From positions 1 through 64,000 of the forward strand of contig NZ_KZ626873.1 of NCBI RefSeq assembly GCF_002911015.1: a stretch of 64,000 nucleotides of DNA. Direction: 5' to 3'. This stretch comes from Streptomyces populi (GTDB lineage Bacteria > Actinomycetota > Actinomycetes > Streptomycetales > Streptomycetaceae). The notes beneath the pieces are model-generated. The model saw nothing but the letters and a program-made list of their open reading frames with translations, was not told the origin of the DNA and ran no database searches. Positions 1-9,112 of the stretch are shown one piece after another. A program made the position numbers and the translations under genes. The first letter of the stretch is position 1, and each line of letters opens with the position of its first letter.

Positions 1-53
1 CCGACCGCTCGGCGGACCCGTTTGTCAGGCGCAGGGTGGGGAGAGGCTGGGAG

Positions 54-1766
54 ATGGCGCAGAGCAGTGTGCGCGGGGAGGGAGCACGGCCGCGTGTCCC
101 GGGAGCCGGCGAACTGGGCTGGGACGACAGCATGTACGACGAGGGCGGCGAACCCGTTCGGACGGCGGACGGCGTCCGTGACCGGTCCGGCCGTGACGGC
201 GCCGGGGCACGTCCCTCCGAGGACGCCGCACCGCACGGCGGGGACGACGACGCGGGGCACGGGAACGAAGGCCGCCCCCGGCGCAGACGTCGAATACTCC
301 GCTGGTCGGCGATGGTGCTGTCGGTCCTGATACTCGGCACCGCGGGCGCCGGTTACCTCTACTACCAGCACCTGAACAACAACCTCAAGAAGGACGACCT
401 GAACATCGGCGACGCGAAGGACCGCGCCGCGAAGACGAAACCGAACGCGGCGGGCCAGACCCCGCTGAACATCCTCCTGATCGGTTCGGACGCCCGGAAC
501 TCCACCGAGAACCAGAAGCTCGGCGGCGCGAGGGACACCTTCGACACACCGCCCCGCGCGGACGTCCAGATGCTGCTGCACCTGTCCGCCGACCGCACCA
601 ACATGTCGGTCGTGAGCATGCCGCGCGACACCCTGCTCCAGATACCCAACTGCACCGACCCGAAAACCGGGAAGACCTACACCGCGAGCACGTCGCTGAC
701 GATGACGAACGACTCGCTGGGCCGCGGCGGCCCCGGCTGCACGGTCGCCACCTGGGAGAAGCTGACCGACATCCACATCGACCACTTCATCATGGTCGAC
801 TTCGCGGGTGTGGTCTCGATGGCCGACGCGATCGGCGGCGTCCCCGTCTGCGTGGACGCCAACATCTACTCGCACACCTCCACCGGCCACGGCTCCGGGC
901 TCAAGCTCGAGAAGGGCACGACGTCCGTCAAGGGCAAGCAGGCCCTCCAGTGGCTGCGCACGCGGTACGGCTTCGAGGACGGCAGCGACATCGGCCGGAC
1001 CAAGGCCCAGCACCAGTACATGAACTCGATGGTGCGCCAGCTGCGCGAGAACGCGACGCTGAGCAACCCGGGCAAGCTGCGCGGCCTCGCGGAGACGGCC
1101 ACCACCGCGCTGACCGTCGACCAGGGCCTGGGCACGGTCACCAAGCTCTACGACCTCAGCAAAGAGCTGAAGAAGGTCCCGACCAAGCGCATCGCCATGA
1201 CCACCATGCCGTGGGTGTACTCCAGCGACGGCAACCGGGTGCTGCCCAAGCCGACGGACGCGGACAAGGTCTGGCGGCTGCTGCGCGAGGACATCCCGCT
1301 GGACGGCAAGGGCAAGAAGAAGAAGGAGAGGACCTCCTCGGATCCGGCCGCGGCGGACGACAAGATCGCGGTGCAGGTGCGGAACGGCACCCGCACGACC
1401 ACGCTGGCCCCGGTGTCCGGACGCGCGAGCGCGGTGAGCGAGCTGCTCGTCGGCAAGGGGTTCACGCAGGCGAAGGCCGACCCGTCGACGGTGACCGCCG
1501 AGGCGACCACGGTGATCCGCTACCCGAGCGCCGATCTGGAGGGCGACGCCCTGCGGGTCGCCAAGGCGCTCGGGGTGTCGACCCACGCGGTGGAGAAGTC
1601 GGAGGACGTCTCCGGGATCACGCTCGTCGTCGGCGCCGACTGGCGGGAGGGCACGACGTACAAGGCGCCCGAGGACGACGACGCGACGCCCGAGTCCGCG
1701 AAGCTCGACAAGGGCTCGGACACCGAAGCCTGCATGCACGTCAACCCGGACTACACCTGGTCGTAG
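54..1766 (+). CDS. LytR-CpsA-Psr (LCP) family cell-wall glycopolymer ligase, with C-terminal LytR_C domain
   Basis: LCP enzymes sit on the outer face of the membrane and transfer undecaprenyl-linked glycopolymers (teichoic acids and similar) to peptidoglycan. The protein (570 aa) has an acidic, Gly-rich cytoplasmic tail (about 1-78), a basic patch, one membrane helix (about 85-104, SAMVLSVLILGTAGAGYLYY) and the LCP domain from about 138 (LNILLIGSDAR). Landmarks are VSMPRDT and the arginine-rich RTRYGFEDGSDIGR. A Ser/Lys-rich linker leads to a LytR_C-like domain starting VQVRNGT. I chose ATG 54 because GGGGAGAGG lies 7 bases before it; an in-frame GTG at 36 is the alternative. It is the first of three LCP genes within 6.7 kb. 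The family call is firm; which polymer is attached cannot be read. Confidence 0.92.
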   Translation: MAQSSVRGEGARPRVPGAGELGWDDSMYDEGGEPVRTADGVRDRSGRDGAGARPSEDAAPHGGDDDAGHGNEGRPRRRRRILRWSAMVLSVLILGTAGAGYLYYQHLNNNLKKDDLNIGDAKDRAAKTKPNAAGQTPLNILLIGSDARNSTENQKLGGARDTFDTPPRADVQMLLHLSADRTNMSVVSMPRDTLLQIPNCTDPKTGKTYTASTSLTMTNDSLGRGGPGCTVATWEKLTDIHIDHFIMVDFAGVVSMADAIGGVPVCVDANIYSHTSTGHGSGLKLEKGTTSVKGKQALQWLRTRYGFEDGSDIGRTKAQHQYMNSMVRQLRENATLSNPGKLRGLAETATTALTVDQGLGTVTKLYDLSKELKKVPTKRIAMTTMPWVYSSDGNRVLPKPTDADKVWRLLREDIPLDGKGKKKKERTSSDPAAADDKIAVQVRNGTRTTTLAPVSGRASAVSELLVGKGFTQAKADPSTVTAEATTVIRYPSADLEGDALRVAKALGVSTHAVEKSEDVSGITLVVGADWREGTTYKAPEDDDATPESAKLDKGSDTEACMHVNPDYTWS

Positions 1767-1780
1767 GACAGACCGACGGC

Positions 1781-1831
1781 CGCAGAGCGGTGGGGCCCTC
1801 CCGGAATCCGGGAGGGCCCCACCGCTCTGCG
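1781..1831. terminator. Bidirectional terminator, perfect 25-bp inverted repeat
   Basis: Arms 1781-1805 and 1807-1831 are perfectly complementary around a single central base. The element lies between the convergent LCP gene and glycosyltransferase gene, so it can stop transcription from both sides. Confidence 0.85.
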
Positions 1832-1840
1832 CCAGAGGTA

Positions 1841-1866
1841 CCCGGCCGCGGACCTCCGCGGCCGGG
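1841..1866 (-). terminator. Hairpin directly downstream of the glycosyltransferase gene
   Basis: Twelve-bp arms (1841-1852, 1855-1866) with a 2-base loop sit just past the minus-strand stop codon. It is a second hairpin in tandem with 1781-1831. Confidence 0.6.
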
Positions 1867-1872
1867 ACGGGA

Positions 1873-2904
1873 TCAGTTCGAGCCGCTGAGGACCGCGGGG
1901 CGCCGGGACGCTATGACCTTCTTCGCCAGCGCCTTCGGGCTGGTGAGGAAGCCCCAGCCCCACGACATGTGCATCGTCGCGAGGGCGACGGGGATCTGTA
2001 GCCGGGCCTTCGCCGGCAGCCCCTTGCCCGCGGGCAGCGAGCCGAGTCCGATGGCCGCGAGGTAGCCGGCCGGGACGACGAACCCCCAGGGCGTCAGCGC
2101 CGCGCCGACGACCAGGCCCGCCGCGATCGCGCAGACGGCGGTCGGCGGGGCGAGGTAGCGCAGGTTGATGGAGCCCTCGTGATAGCGGGCGACGACGTGC
2201 CGCCAGCGGCCGTAGTCCTTGTACTGCTTGGCGAGCGCCTTGACGGACGGCCTCGGCCGGTAGGACACCTTCAGCTCGGGCGAGAACCAGATGAGCCCGC
2301 CGGCCTCACGGATGCGGAAGTTCAGCTCCCAGTCCTGGGCGCGGATGAACTCCTCGTTGTAACCGCCCTGCTGCTCCAGCGCCTCGCGCCGGAACACCCC
2401 GAGGTACACGGTCTCGGCCGGGGCCGCCTCACCGCCCGTGTGGAAGGCCGCGTTGCCCACGCCGATCTTCGACGTCATGGCGGCGGCGACGGCGTGCTCC
2501 CAGTCGTTCTCACCCTCGGCGTGCATGATGCCGCCGACGTTCTGCGCGCCGGTCTCCTCCAGGAGCCGTACCGCGGTGGTGATGTAGTTCGGGGAGAGCA
2601 TGCCGTGCCCGTCGACGCGCACGACGACGGGGTGCCGGGACGCCTTGATCGCGGCGTTCAGCGCCGCGGGCGTACGGCCGGTGGGGTTCGGCACCGTGTG
2701 GACCCTCGGGTCCTCGCGGACGAGTTCGGCCGCGATCTCGTCCGTCCGGTCCGTGGAGGGACCGAGCGCGATCACGACCTCCATCTCGCCGTCGTACCGC
2801 TGCGCCAGGATCGCTTGGACGGCCCCGCGCAGATGCCGCTCCTCGTTGAGGACGGGCATGATCACAGAAACGGCGGGGGACCGCACGTCAGACTTCTCGC
2901 TCAT
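1873..2904 (-). CDS. Glycosyltransferase family 2, ExoA-like, with C-terminal membrane segments
   Basis: Predicted inverting sugar transferase acting on a lipid-linked acceptor at the cytoplasmic membrane face. The N-terminal GT-A fold begins SVIMPVLNEERHLRGAV. It carries ALGPSTDRTDEIA, the acidic nucleotide/metal motif VVVRVDGHG, where ExoA-type enzymes have a D-x-H signature, and a catalytic-region RAQDWELNFRIREAGG. Residues about 250-300 form hydrophobic segments (AVCAIAAGLVVGAAL and following), and the C terminus is basic. At 343 aa it matches the length of ExoA-like proteins. Its position between LCP genes suggests a role in making a surface glycopolymer, which is inference. The ATG at 2904 has only a weak ribosome site. 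Confidence 0.85.
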   Translation of the reverse strand: MSEKSDVRSPAVSVIMPVLNEERHLRGAVQAILAQRYDGEMEVVIALGPSTDRTDEIAAELVREDPRVHTVPNPTGRTPAALNAAIKASRHPVVVRVDGHGMLSPNYITTAVRLLEETGAQNVGGIMHAEGENDWEHAVAAAMTSKIGVGNAAFHTGGEAAPAETVYLGVFRREALEQQGGYNEEFIRAQDWELNFRIREAGGLIWFSPELKVSYRPRPSVKALAKQYKDYGRWRHVVARYHEGSINLRYLAPPTAVCAIAAGLVVGAALTPWGFVVPAGYLAAIGLGSLPAGKGLPAKARLQIPVALATMHMSWGWGFLTSPKALAKKVIASRRPAVLSGSN

Positions 2905-3080
2905 CGGAGCTCACGTTACCGCGAACGGGGGACACGGTCGCGCGCCGCCCGGCGTAAGGACCGGGCCGCAGATCGTATGGGCCTACGGTGCTCGCGGATC
3001 CCCACGCCCACCGGAACGCGGCTCCGTCCGGCCCCGCGGAACGCTTCCCTCCCCCGTCCCGCCTCGCGGAGGTGTCCCCC

Positions 3081-4577
3081 TTGCCCACACCGCCCCGCTC
3101 CCCCGTCCGCCCCCAGCACCCCCCGCGGCCGTCCCCGGCGCGGCGGCCCGCCCGGCGCGCCGACGGGCGCCCCGTGCGGCCCGGGCGCCGCAGGAGGCCG
3201 CGCTGGGCCATGCGGGTGCTGACCACCGTCTCCGTGGTGGTCCTCGCCTCGGCGGGCATCGGACACGCGGTGCTGAACAGCCTGGACGCGGACATCGCCC
3301 GGGTCGACCCGTTCAAGGACATGAAGAACCGGCCCGAGGCGGGCCACGGCATGAACCTGCTGCTGGTCGGCACCGACGGCCGGGAGAAGGTCACCGAGGC
3401 GGAACGGCGGAAGTACCGGCTCGGGGGCGCGCCCTGCCACTGCACCGACACGGTCATGATCGTGCACATCTCGGAGGACCGGGAGCGCGCCAGCATCGTC
3501 AGCCTGCCCCGCGACTCCTACGCCGAGGCGCCCGCGCACACCGACGCGGTCACCGGCAGGGCGCGCGGCTCCCACCCCCTCAAGCTGAACGCGGCGTACG
3601 CGGAGGGCGGCCCGACCCTGACCGTGCGGACGGTCGAGAACATGACCCACGTGAAGATCGACCACTATCTGGAGGTCGACTTCACCAGCTTCATGAAGAC
3701 GGTCGACGTGCTCGGCGGGGTCCGCGTCTGCACCGCGCAGCCGTTGAAGGACAGGTACACCGGCCTCGACCTGACGGCCGGCCGGCATCTGCTGGGCGGC
3801 GGACAGGCCCTTCAGTACGTCCGGTCCCGGCACACCGACGGCTCCTCCGACCTCGGCCGGATGAAGCGCCAGCAGCGCTTCCTGGCGGCGCTCGTCTCCC
3901 GGGCCACGTCCTCCGGGGTGCTGCTGAACCCGATGAAGTTCCGGGACGTGACGCGGGCGGTGCTGGGCTCGGTGCGGGCCGACAAGGGCTTCGGCACGGA
4001 CGAGCTGCTGGACCTCGGCCGGGCGATGCGGAACTTCTCCCCGTCCTCGTCCGAGTTCACGACCGTGCCGATCGGGCAGATGGCCTATGCCGTCAAGGGC
4101 GTCGGCTCGACCCTGAAATGGGACGGGCCGAAGGCGCGCAAGCTCTTCGAGACGCTGCGCGAGGACCGGCCGCTCGCGACCCGCGGGGCCGCCCCGCGGC
4201 CCAGGGCCGTCCAGGTCGCGGTGGCCCCGCAGCAGATCCGGGTCCAGATCGAGAACGGGACCGCCACGGCGGGGCTCGGCAGGCGGGTCGACGGCGCGCT
4301 CGCCGCCACCGGGTTCCGGACGACGGGCCGGCCCACGACGGCTTCCCGTCCCACGGTCCGGCGCACCGTCGTCGCGTACGACCCCCGCTGGGACCGCTCG
4401 GCGAAGTCCCTCGCGGCCGCGCTGCCCGGTGCCGAGCTGCGCCCGGTCCCCGGGCAGGGCCCGCTGCTGAAGGTGATCGCCGGTGCCGACTTCAAGCGGG
4501 TGACGCGGGTACGGGCCGAGGATCCCACCCAGGGCGGGTCCGGGGTGGTGACGGGAGACCAGGTGGTGTGCCCCTGA
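3081..4577 (+). CDS. LCP family cell-wall glycopolymer ligase, with LytR_C-like domain
   Basis: Second LCP paralogue. The cytoplasmic N terminus is Pro/Arg-rich, followed by one membrane helix (about 45-65, VLTTVSVVVLASAGIGHAVL). The LCP domain opens with MNLLLVGTDGREK and contains SLPRDSYA and RSRHTDGSSDLGRMKRQQRF. The C-terminal part (from RVQIENGT) resembles LytR_C. I chose TTG 3081 because a perfect CGGAGG ends 8 bases upstream; the frame stays open to GTG 2988. At about 498 aa it is full length. An insertion with two cysteines (GGAPCHCTDTV) near the domain start is a small peculiarity. It is transcribed away from the glycosyltransferase gene. Confidence 0.9.
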   Translation: MPTPPRSPVRPQHPPRPSPARRPARRADGRPVRPGRRRRPRWAMRVLTTVSVVVLASAGIGHAVLNSLDADIARVDPFKDMKNRPEAGHGMNLLLVGTDGREKVTEAERRKYRLGGAPCHCTDTVMIVHISEDRERASIVSLPRDSYAEAPAHTDAVTGRARGSHPLKLNAAYAEGGPTLTVRTVENMTHVKIDHYLEVDFTSFMKTVDVLGGVRVCTAQPLKDRYTGLDLTAGRHLLGGGQALQYVRSRHTDGSSDLGRMKRQQRFLAALVSRATSSGVLLNPMKFRDVTRAVLGSVRADKGFGTDELLDLGRAMRNFSPSSSEFTTVPIGQMAYAVKGVGSTLKWDGPKARKLFETLREDRPLATRGAAPRPRAVQVAVAPQQIRVQIENGTATAGLGRRVDGALAATGFRTTGRPTTASRPTVRRTVVAYDPRWDRSAKSLAAALPGAELRPVPGQGPLLKVIAGADFKRVTRVRAEDPTQGGSGVVTGDQVVCP

Positions 4578-4596
4578 CCCCGGACGTCCGCCGGGG

Positions 4597-4626
4597 CCCG
4601 TCCCCGGTCCGCCCGTCCCCGGTCCG
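4597..4626 (+). repeat. Exact tandem duplication of 15 bp
   Basis: The unit CCCGTCCCCGGTCCG occurs twice head to tail in the gap between the LCP gene and the convergent thioesterase gene. Confidence 0.8.
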
Positions 4627-4697
4627 CCGAGCCCGGCGGCGGGTGTCCCGCCACCGGCGGCTTCCCCGCGCCTCCACCGTGACCGACCGGACAGGTC

Positions 4698-5246
4698 CTA
4701 GTCGTCGAGGCCTTCCGCGGCGCGCTTCTCGCGGAGTTCCACGATCGCCCGGCGGCGGGCGAGGCGGTGGGTGCGGCGGATCTGCGCCTCCTGGAAGCGG
4801 CGCTCGTCGCGCTCGGTCTCGGTGATGACCGGCGGCACCCGGCGGGGCTTGCCGTCGGCGTCCACGGCGGCGAAGACGAGATAGGCCGAACCGACCTGCT
4901 GCGGCGGGGTGGACTCGTTCCAGCGCTCGGCCAGGACCCGCACGCCGACCTCCATCGAGGTCCGTCCGGTCCAGTTGACCTGGGCCTTCACATGGACCAG
5001 GTCGCCCACGCGGACGGGTTCGAGGAAGGCCATCTCGTCCATCGAGGCGGTGACGGCGGGGCCGCCGGAGTGCCGCCCCGCCACCGCGCCCGCCGCGTCG
5101 TCGACGAGCTTCATGATCACGCCACCGTGCACCGACCCCAGGAGGTTCGTGTCGTTGTGGGTCATGATGTGGCTGAGGGTGGTCCTGGACGCGGAGGTCG
5201 GCTTGCCCGGGATGTCGTTTTCCGGGTTGGGGGCCTGTTCTGTCAT
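4698..5246 (-). CDS. Acyl-CoA thioesterase, hotdog fold (YciA/BFIT type)
   Basis: Cytosolic hydrolase of acyl-CoA thioesters. The 182-aa single hotdog domain shows LSHIMTHNDTNLLGSVHGG, then IMKLVDDAAGAVAGRH, in which His-Gly-Gly and the Asp on the central helix are family hallmarks. It continues MDEMAFLEPVRVGDLVHV and QVNWTGRTSMEVGVRV. The C-terminal 40 residues are charged and helical (VITETERDERRFQEAQIRRTHRLARRR), a common extension in this subfamily. ATG 5246 follows GGTGGAGGAC; longer in-frame extensions lack a ribosome site and family similarity. It is divergent from the next LCP gene, with about 118 bp for both promoters. Substrate chain length is unknown. Confidence 0.9.
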   Translation of the reverse strand: MTEQAPNPENDIPGKPTSASRTTLSHIMTHNDTNLLGSVHGGVIMKLVDDAAGAVAGRHSGGPAVTASMDEMAFLEPVRVGDLVHVKAQVNWTGRTSMEVGVRVLAERWNESTPPQQVGSAYLVFAAVDADGKPRRVPPVITETERDERRFQEAQIRRTHRLARRRAIVELREKRAAEGLDD

Positions 5247-5364
5247 GTCCTCCACCTTATGCCGGGCACGGTCCGGTCGATTTGCATCAGCTCTGCAACA
5301 GGCGTGACCCAGATCTCCCCGCTCTCTTGTAAGACGCCTGGTGGGGGGCGGCACACTGGTCCGC

Positions 5365-6675
5365 ATGAATGATTGGCCCGACGGGTGGTCCGACGACAAC
5401 CGCAGCAACGGCGGCAACCGCTACGGACGCGGCAGCGCAGGCTCCCAGCCTGAGAGCGCCCGCGTCATGCGGCAGGTCCGCCGCGGCCCGGCCGCGCCCG
5501 CACCGGGCCAGGGTGCACCGCCGTACGGCGCCGGGGTCCCCCGGCAGCCCTCTTACGTCGACGGCCAGGGCCACGACGGGGGCCAGGGTTACGACAACGG
5601 GTACGACTCCGGCTACAACACCGGGCAGGTGTACGGGAACGGGTCCGGCGGCCCGCAGGGGCCCGGCGGCGACGGCACGTACGCGCAGCGCCCCGCGCCG
5701 AACTGGCGGCGCCGGATCAAGTGGACCGCGATCACGCTGGTCACGACGCTGGTCGTGGTCTCCGTCGGCACGTACTTCTGGGCGGACTCCAAGCTCCACC
5801 GTGACGTGGACCTCTCCAAGGTCATAGACCGGCCGGAGACCGGCGAGGGAACGAACTACCTGATCGTCGGTTCCGACAGCCGCGCCGGCATGTCCGCCGA
5901 GGAGAAGAAGAAGCTGCACACCGGCTCCGCCGAGGGCAAGCGCACCGACTCGATGATGATCCTGCACACCGGCGACAACGGCTCGACGCTGATATCGCTG
6001 CCGCGTGACTCGGACGTCACGATCCCGAAGTTCCAGGGCTCCGAGTCCGGCAAGGTCTACCCCGCCTCGGCCCAGCACGTGAAGCTGAACGCGGCGTACG
6101 CCAAGGACGGGCCGACCCTGCTGGTCCGCACGATCGAGGCCAAGACCGGCCTGCACATCGACCACTACGTGGAGATCGGCTTCGCCGGGTTCGCGGGCAT
6201 CGTCGACGCGGTCGGCGGTGTCGAGATGGACCTCGACCAGGGCTTCAAGGACAAGTGGTCCGGCGCCGACTTCAAGGCGGGCAAGCAGACGCTGAACGGC
6301 GAGCAGGCCCTCGCCTTCGTCCGCACCCGGCACGCCTTCGCCGCCTCGGACCTACAGCGCACCAAGAACCAGCAGAAGTTCCTGGCCGCCCTGGCCCACC
6401 AGGTCGCGACCCCCTCGACGGTCCTGAACCCGTTCAAGTTCTACCCGACGATGGGCGCGGGCCTCGACTCGCTGATCGTCGACAAGGACATGAGCCTGTG
6501 GGACCTGGCCGACATGTTCTGGGCCATGAAGGGCGTCACGGGCGGCGACGGCAAGTCCATGAACATGCCGATATCCGGTTCCTCCGGCGGCAACCTCGTC
6601 TGGGACGAGGCGAAGATGAAGACGCTGGTGAACCAGCTCAAGAACGACGAGAAGGTCACGGTGTCGGGCAACTGA
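5365..6675 (+). CDS. LCP family cell-wall glycopolymer ligase, without LytR_C domain
   Basis: Third LCP paralogue, 437 aa, starting MNDWPDGWSDDN as recalled for several Streptomyces LCP proteins. The N-terminal about 118 residues are Gly/Tyr/Gln-rich with imperfect repeats (GQGHDGGQGYDNGYDSGYN). One membrane helix follows (WTAITLVTTLVVVSVGTYFW), then the LCP domain with NYLIVGSDSRAG, SLPRDSDV and RTRHAFAASDLQRTKNQQKF. It ends shortly after the catalytic domain, unlike its two neighbours. ATG 5365 fits family starts; the G-rich run 5341-5352 is a distant ribosome site, and GTG 5341 is possible. Confidence 0.9.
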   Translation: MNDWPDGWSDDNRSNGGNRYGRGSAGSQPESARVMRQVRRGPAAPAPGQGAPPYGAGVPRQPSYVDGQGHDGGQGYDNGYDSGYNTGQVYGNGSGGPQGPGGDGTYAQRPAPNWRRRIKWTAITLVTTLVVVSVGTYFWADSKLHRDVDLSKVIDRPETGEGTNYLIVGSDSRAGMSAEEKKKLHTGSAEGKRTDSMMILHTGDNGSTLISLPRDSDVTIPKFQGSESGKVYPASAQHVKLNAAYAKDGPTLLVRTIEAKTGLHIDHYVEIGFAGFAGIVDAVGGVEMDLDQGFKDKWSGADFKAGKQTLNGEQALAFVRTRHAFAASDLQRTKNQQKFLAALAHQVATPSTVLNPFKFYPTMGAGLDSLIVDKDMSLWDLADMFWAMKGVTGGDGKSMNMPISGSSGGNLVWDEAKMKTLVNQLKNDEKVTVSGN

Positions 6676-6735
6676 CCCGGCACCGCCCGCCCTCGCCGAC
6701 GGCCTGACCCGGCGTCGCGCGGGGCCACCGGACCG

Positions 6736-6776
6736 ATGACCCACCGGCACCGCGACGCGCGGCGGCGGTGGGTCAT
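6736..6776. terminator. Bidirectional hairpin overlapping the kinase stop codon
   Basis: Eleven-bp arms 6736-6746 and 6766-6776 lie between the convergent LCP and kinase genes. The right arm contains the kinase stop codon. Confidence 0.6.
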
Positions 6777-7720
6777 TTGCGCAGGGTGATGCGGCCCCGG
6801 GTGCGGGGGCCGTCGAACTTCGAGCGGTCGACGACGGGCCGCGGGGCCGGTTCCGCGGCCATGAGGCGAATCGTGTCGCGGCCCGCCAGGGCGGTGCACC
6901 ACTGCGCCAGGTGGGGGCGGGTGCCGCGGGGGCCCGACGCCTCCTCCCAGAGGTCCCGGACCGCGTCGGCCCGCCGGTCGTCGAGGACGCCGGACAGCGG
7001 CCGCAGGGGCCCACCGGGCGTCACGTACGCGTCCTGGCTCAGGACACGGCCCGCCACCAGGGCCGCCTTGTAGCGGTCGCTGTCCACCGTGGCGACGCCG
7101 GCGGCGGCCAGCGGATCGTGCCAGTCGGGGGTGTCCGCCTGTTCCAGCACCGGGGGCCGCCCGGCCATGCGTACGCCGTCGCAGTCCAGCAGGTACGGGG
7201 CGGGCGCGGGCCGGACGGTCCACAGCACGTTCGCGTGCGACACGTCACCGACGACCAGCCCCAGGGCGTGCAGCCACCGGAAGAGTCCGAGCACGGCGAC
7301 GACCAACGCGAACCGCTCGGCCGGCGAGGGCTGCGCGACGGCCTGCCAGGCCGGCCTCGGCGGCCGGAGCAGATAGGACAGGTCGGTCAGCCGCGCCTCG
7401 CCGCGCGAGGTCCGCCAGGTCATGGAGTCGGGCGCGCGGCGCATCAGGAAGCCGGTCGCCCGGCCGCCGTCCACGACCCGGCACAGCGGCCACGCCGCCT
7501 CCCGGTCCAGGCGCTCGCGGTCGGCCGGGGCGAGCCCCTGACGCAGCGCCACGAGCGCCGCGAGCTCCCCGCCGTCGGCCTTCCCCGGCTCGCGGTAGCC
7601 CTTGTACAGCAGCCGGCCCGGACCGGCGACGTCGTACACCTCGCCCTGGCCGCCGTCACCGATCCGCGCTCCGAGGGCGAGCGAGCCGAGCGTCACGTCG
7701 GCGCCGTCGTCGGCGCTCAC
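6773..7720 (-). CDS. Atypical Ser/Thr kinase-fold protein of a TerY-P type triad
   Basis: A 315-aa protein with a recognisable but divergent protein-kinase core. It has a glycine loop ARIGDGGQGEVYDV, a candidate phosphate-anchoring lysine in LLYKGY, a catalytic loop GLVVGDVSHANVLW (Asp and Asn present, His-Arg replaced) and the metal motif LLDCDGVRM in place of DFG. There is no membrane segment. GTG 7720 overlaps the upstream PP2C stop (GTGA) and is preceded by GGGAGG. Kinase, PP2C phosphatase and VWA protein encoded together is the known TerY-P triad arrangement associated with tellurium-resistance-type (Ter) stress systems. This protein probably phosphorylates a partner that the PP2C dephosphorylates. 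Confidence 0.8.
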   Translation of the reverse strand: MSADDGADVTLGSLALGARIGDGGQGEVYDVAGPGRLLYKGYREPGKADGGELAALVALRQGLAPADRERLDREAAWPLCRVVDGGRATGFLMRRAPDSMTWRTSRGEARLTDLSYLLRPPRPAWQAVAQPSPAERFALVVAVLGLFRWLHALGLVVGDVSHANVLWTVRPAPAPYLLDCDGVRMAGRPPVLEQADTPDWHDPLAAAGVATVDSDRYKAALVAGRVLSQDAYVTPGGPLRPLSGVLDDRRADAVRDLWEEASGPRGTRPHLAQWCTALAGRDTIRLMAAEPAPRPVVDRSKFDGPRTRGRITLRK

Positions 7721-9102
7721 GGCACGGCCTCCCACAGGACGACGGCGGTGCGGTCGTCGTCGTACGACTTCACCCGGTACTGCAACTGCCACAGGAAGTC
7801 GGCCGGTGCCGGCGCGGCGCCCCGTCCCCATCCGGCCCCCAGGAAGTCCCGCATTCCCGCGTCACCGGCGAGCGGCGTGGACAGACCGTCCGTGCACAGC
7901 ACGAGGACGTCGCCGGGCAGGGCCGGGGGCAGGAGCAGGGCGCGGGCCCGATGGCCGTGCGGCAGGGCGGCGGTGCGGGTCTCGATCATCCCGTCGCCGT
8001 CGTGCTCGGGATCCGTGAGGGACAGGTTCCACTCCCCGTCGCGCAACAGCGCCGTGCCGCCGTCGCCGACGGCCAGGAAGCCCCGGGTGCGCACCCGGGG
8101 GTCGAGCGGGACGAGCAGGGCGCGCAGGGTGGTGGCGTACGCGGCGGGGTCGTCGCCGTGTTCGCGGGCGCGGTGCGCGAGCAGGGTCGCGATCCGCCCC
8201 ACGGCGGTGTCCACCAGCGCGGCGAACCCCGGCCGGTCGCCGGCCCGCACGGTCTCCGAGAGTTCCGCGGACACGCCCTCCAGCTCCATCGCGGCGAGCC
8301 GGCAGGCCTCCTGGGAGCCGACGTGCGAGCGGGCCGCCGATCCCACGCCGTCCGCCACCGCGAGCAGCAGCAGCCCGTCCGGGCCGGGCGCCCCGAGACG
8401 CACCACGGCCAGGGAGTCCTGGCGCGGCTCGCCCTGGTACCGGTGCGAGTCCCCGCGCACCGACGCCGCCCGCACCGTCAGGGCCCCGTACCCGGCGCCG
8501 TCCACCACCATGTCGGGCGTCAGCGCCGCGGCCGGGTCCTGCCGGACCGGGGGGAGCTCCAGCGGCTCCGGCGCGTACAGCGGGGGCTTGGGTCCCGAGT
8601 GGAACGGCGCGCCGAGCACCGGGACGGCCCCGGTCCGCCCGGCGGGCCCCTCGGACGCCGGTGGGGGCGTGCACACGGGGCCGGGCTCGGGTGGCACGTG
8701 GACGCGCGGGGGCGACGGCTGCACGGGAGCGTGCCGCACCGGCTGCTCCGCGGAACCGGGCCGAGGGGACGGAGGCGCCGGCACGGGCCCGTACGGCGGG
8801 ACCGGCGACTGCGGGGCCTGCCCGTACGAGAAGGGCGGGGCCGGTCCTACGGGCGGTGTCGCGGACGGTCCCGGCACGGCGACGGCCGCGCCGGACTCCG
8901 GCCCGTCGCTGAAGACCTGGTCCACGCTCTGCCAGGTCTCGTCCAGCGGGTCGGGCTCACGCGCGTCCGGCCAGCGGAACTCCGTCCGCCGGGCGCCCGG
9001 CCGGTCCCCGTCCGGCTCCCGCGCCCCGGGCTCGGGCAGGTCGGGCTCGGGCTGCCGCGGGCCGGTCCGGGACGGTCCTGCGGCGTTCATGTCGTTCCCC
9101 AT
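7717..9102 (-). CDS. PP2C-type protein phosphatase with long proline-rich N terminus
   Basis: Predicted metal-dependent Ser/Thr phosphatase, 461 aa. Residues 1 to about 190 are disordered Pro/Gly/Arg sequence. The PP2C domain follows with the expected metal-binding motifs: GEPRQDSLAV, LAVADGVGSAARS, VLCTDGLSTPL and SYDDDRTAVVLW, so all catalytic aspartates appear present. The proline-rich tail may be an interaction platform (inference). The start is ATG 9102, ten bases after the VWA stop; ATG 9090 is an in-frame alternative. The 3' end overlaps the kinase gene by 4 bp, so expression should be coupled. Confidence 0.88.
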   Translation of the reverse strand: MGNDMNAAGPSRTGPRQPEPDLPEPGAREPDGDRPGARRTEFRWPDAREPDPLDETWQSVDQVFSDGPESGAAVAVPGPSATPPVGPAPPFSYGQAPQSPVPPYGPVPAPPSPRPGSAEQPVRHAPVQPSPPRVHVPPEPGPVCTPPPASEGPAGRTGAVPVLGAPFHSGPKPPLYAPEPLELPPVRQDPAAALTPDMVVDGAGYGALTVRAASVRGDSHRYQGEPRQDSLAVVRLGAPGPDGLLLLAVADGVGSAARSHVGSQEACRLAAMELEGVSAELSETVRAGDRPGFAALVDTAVGRIATLLAHRAREHGDDPAAYATTLRALLVPLDPRVRTRGFLAVGDGGTALLRDGEWNLSLTDPEHDGDGMIETRTAALPHGHRARALLLPPALPGDVLVLCTDGLSTPLAGDAGMRDFLGAGWGRGAAPAPADFLWQLQYRVKSYDDDRTAVVLWEAVP

Positions 9103-9112
9103 CGGCGCGACC

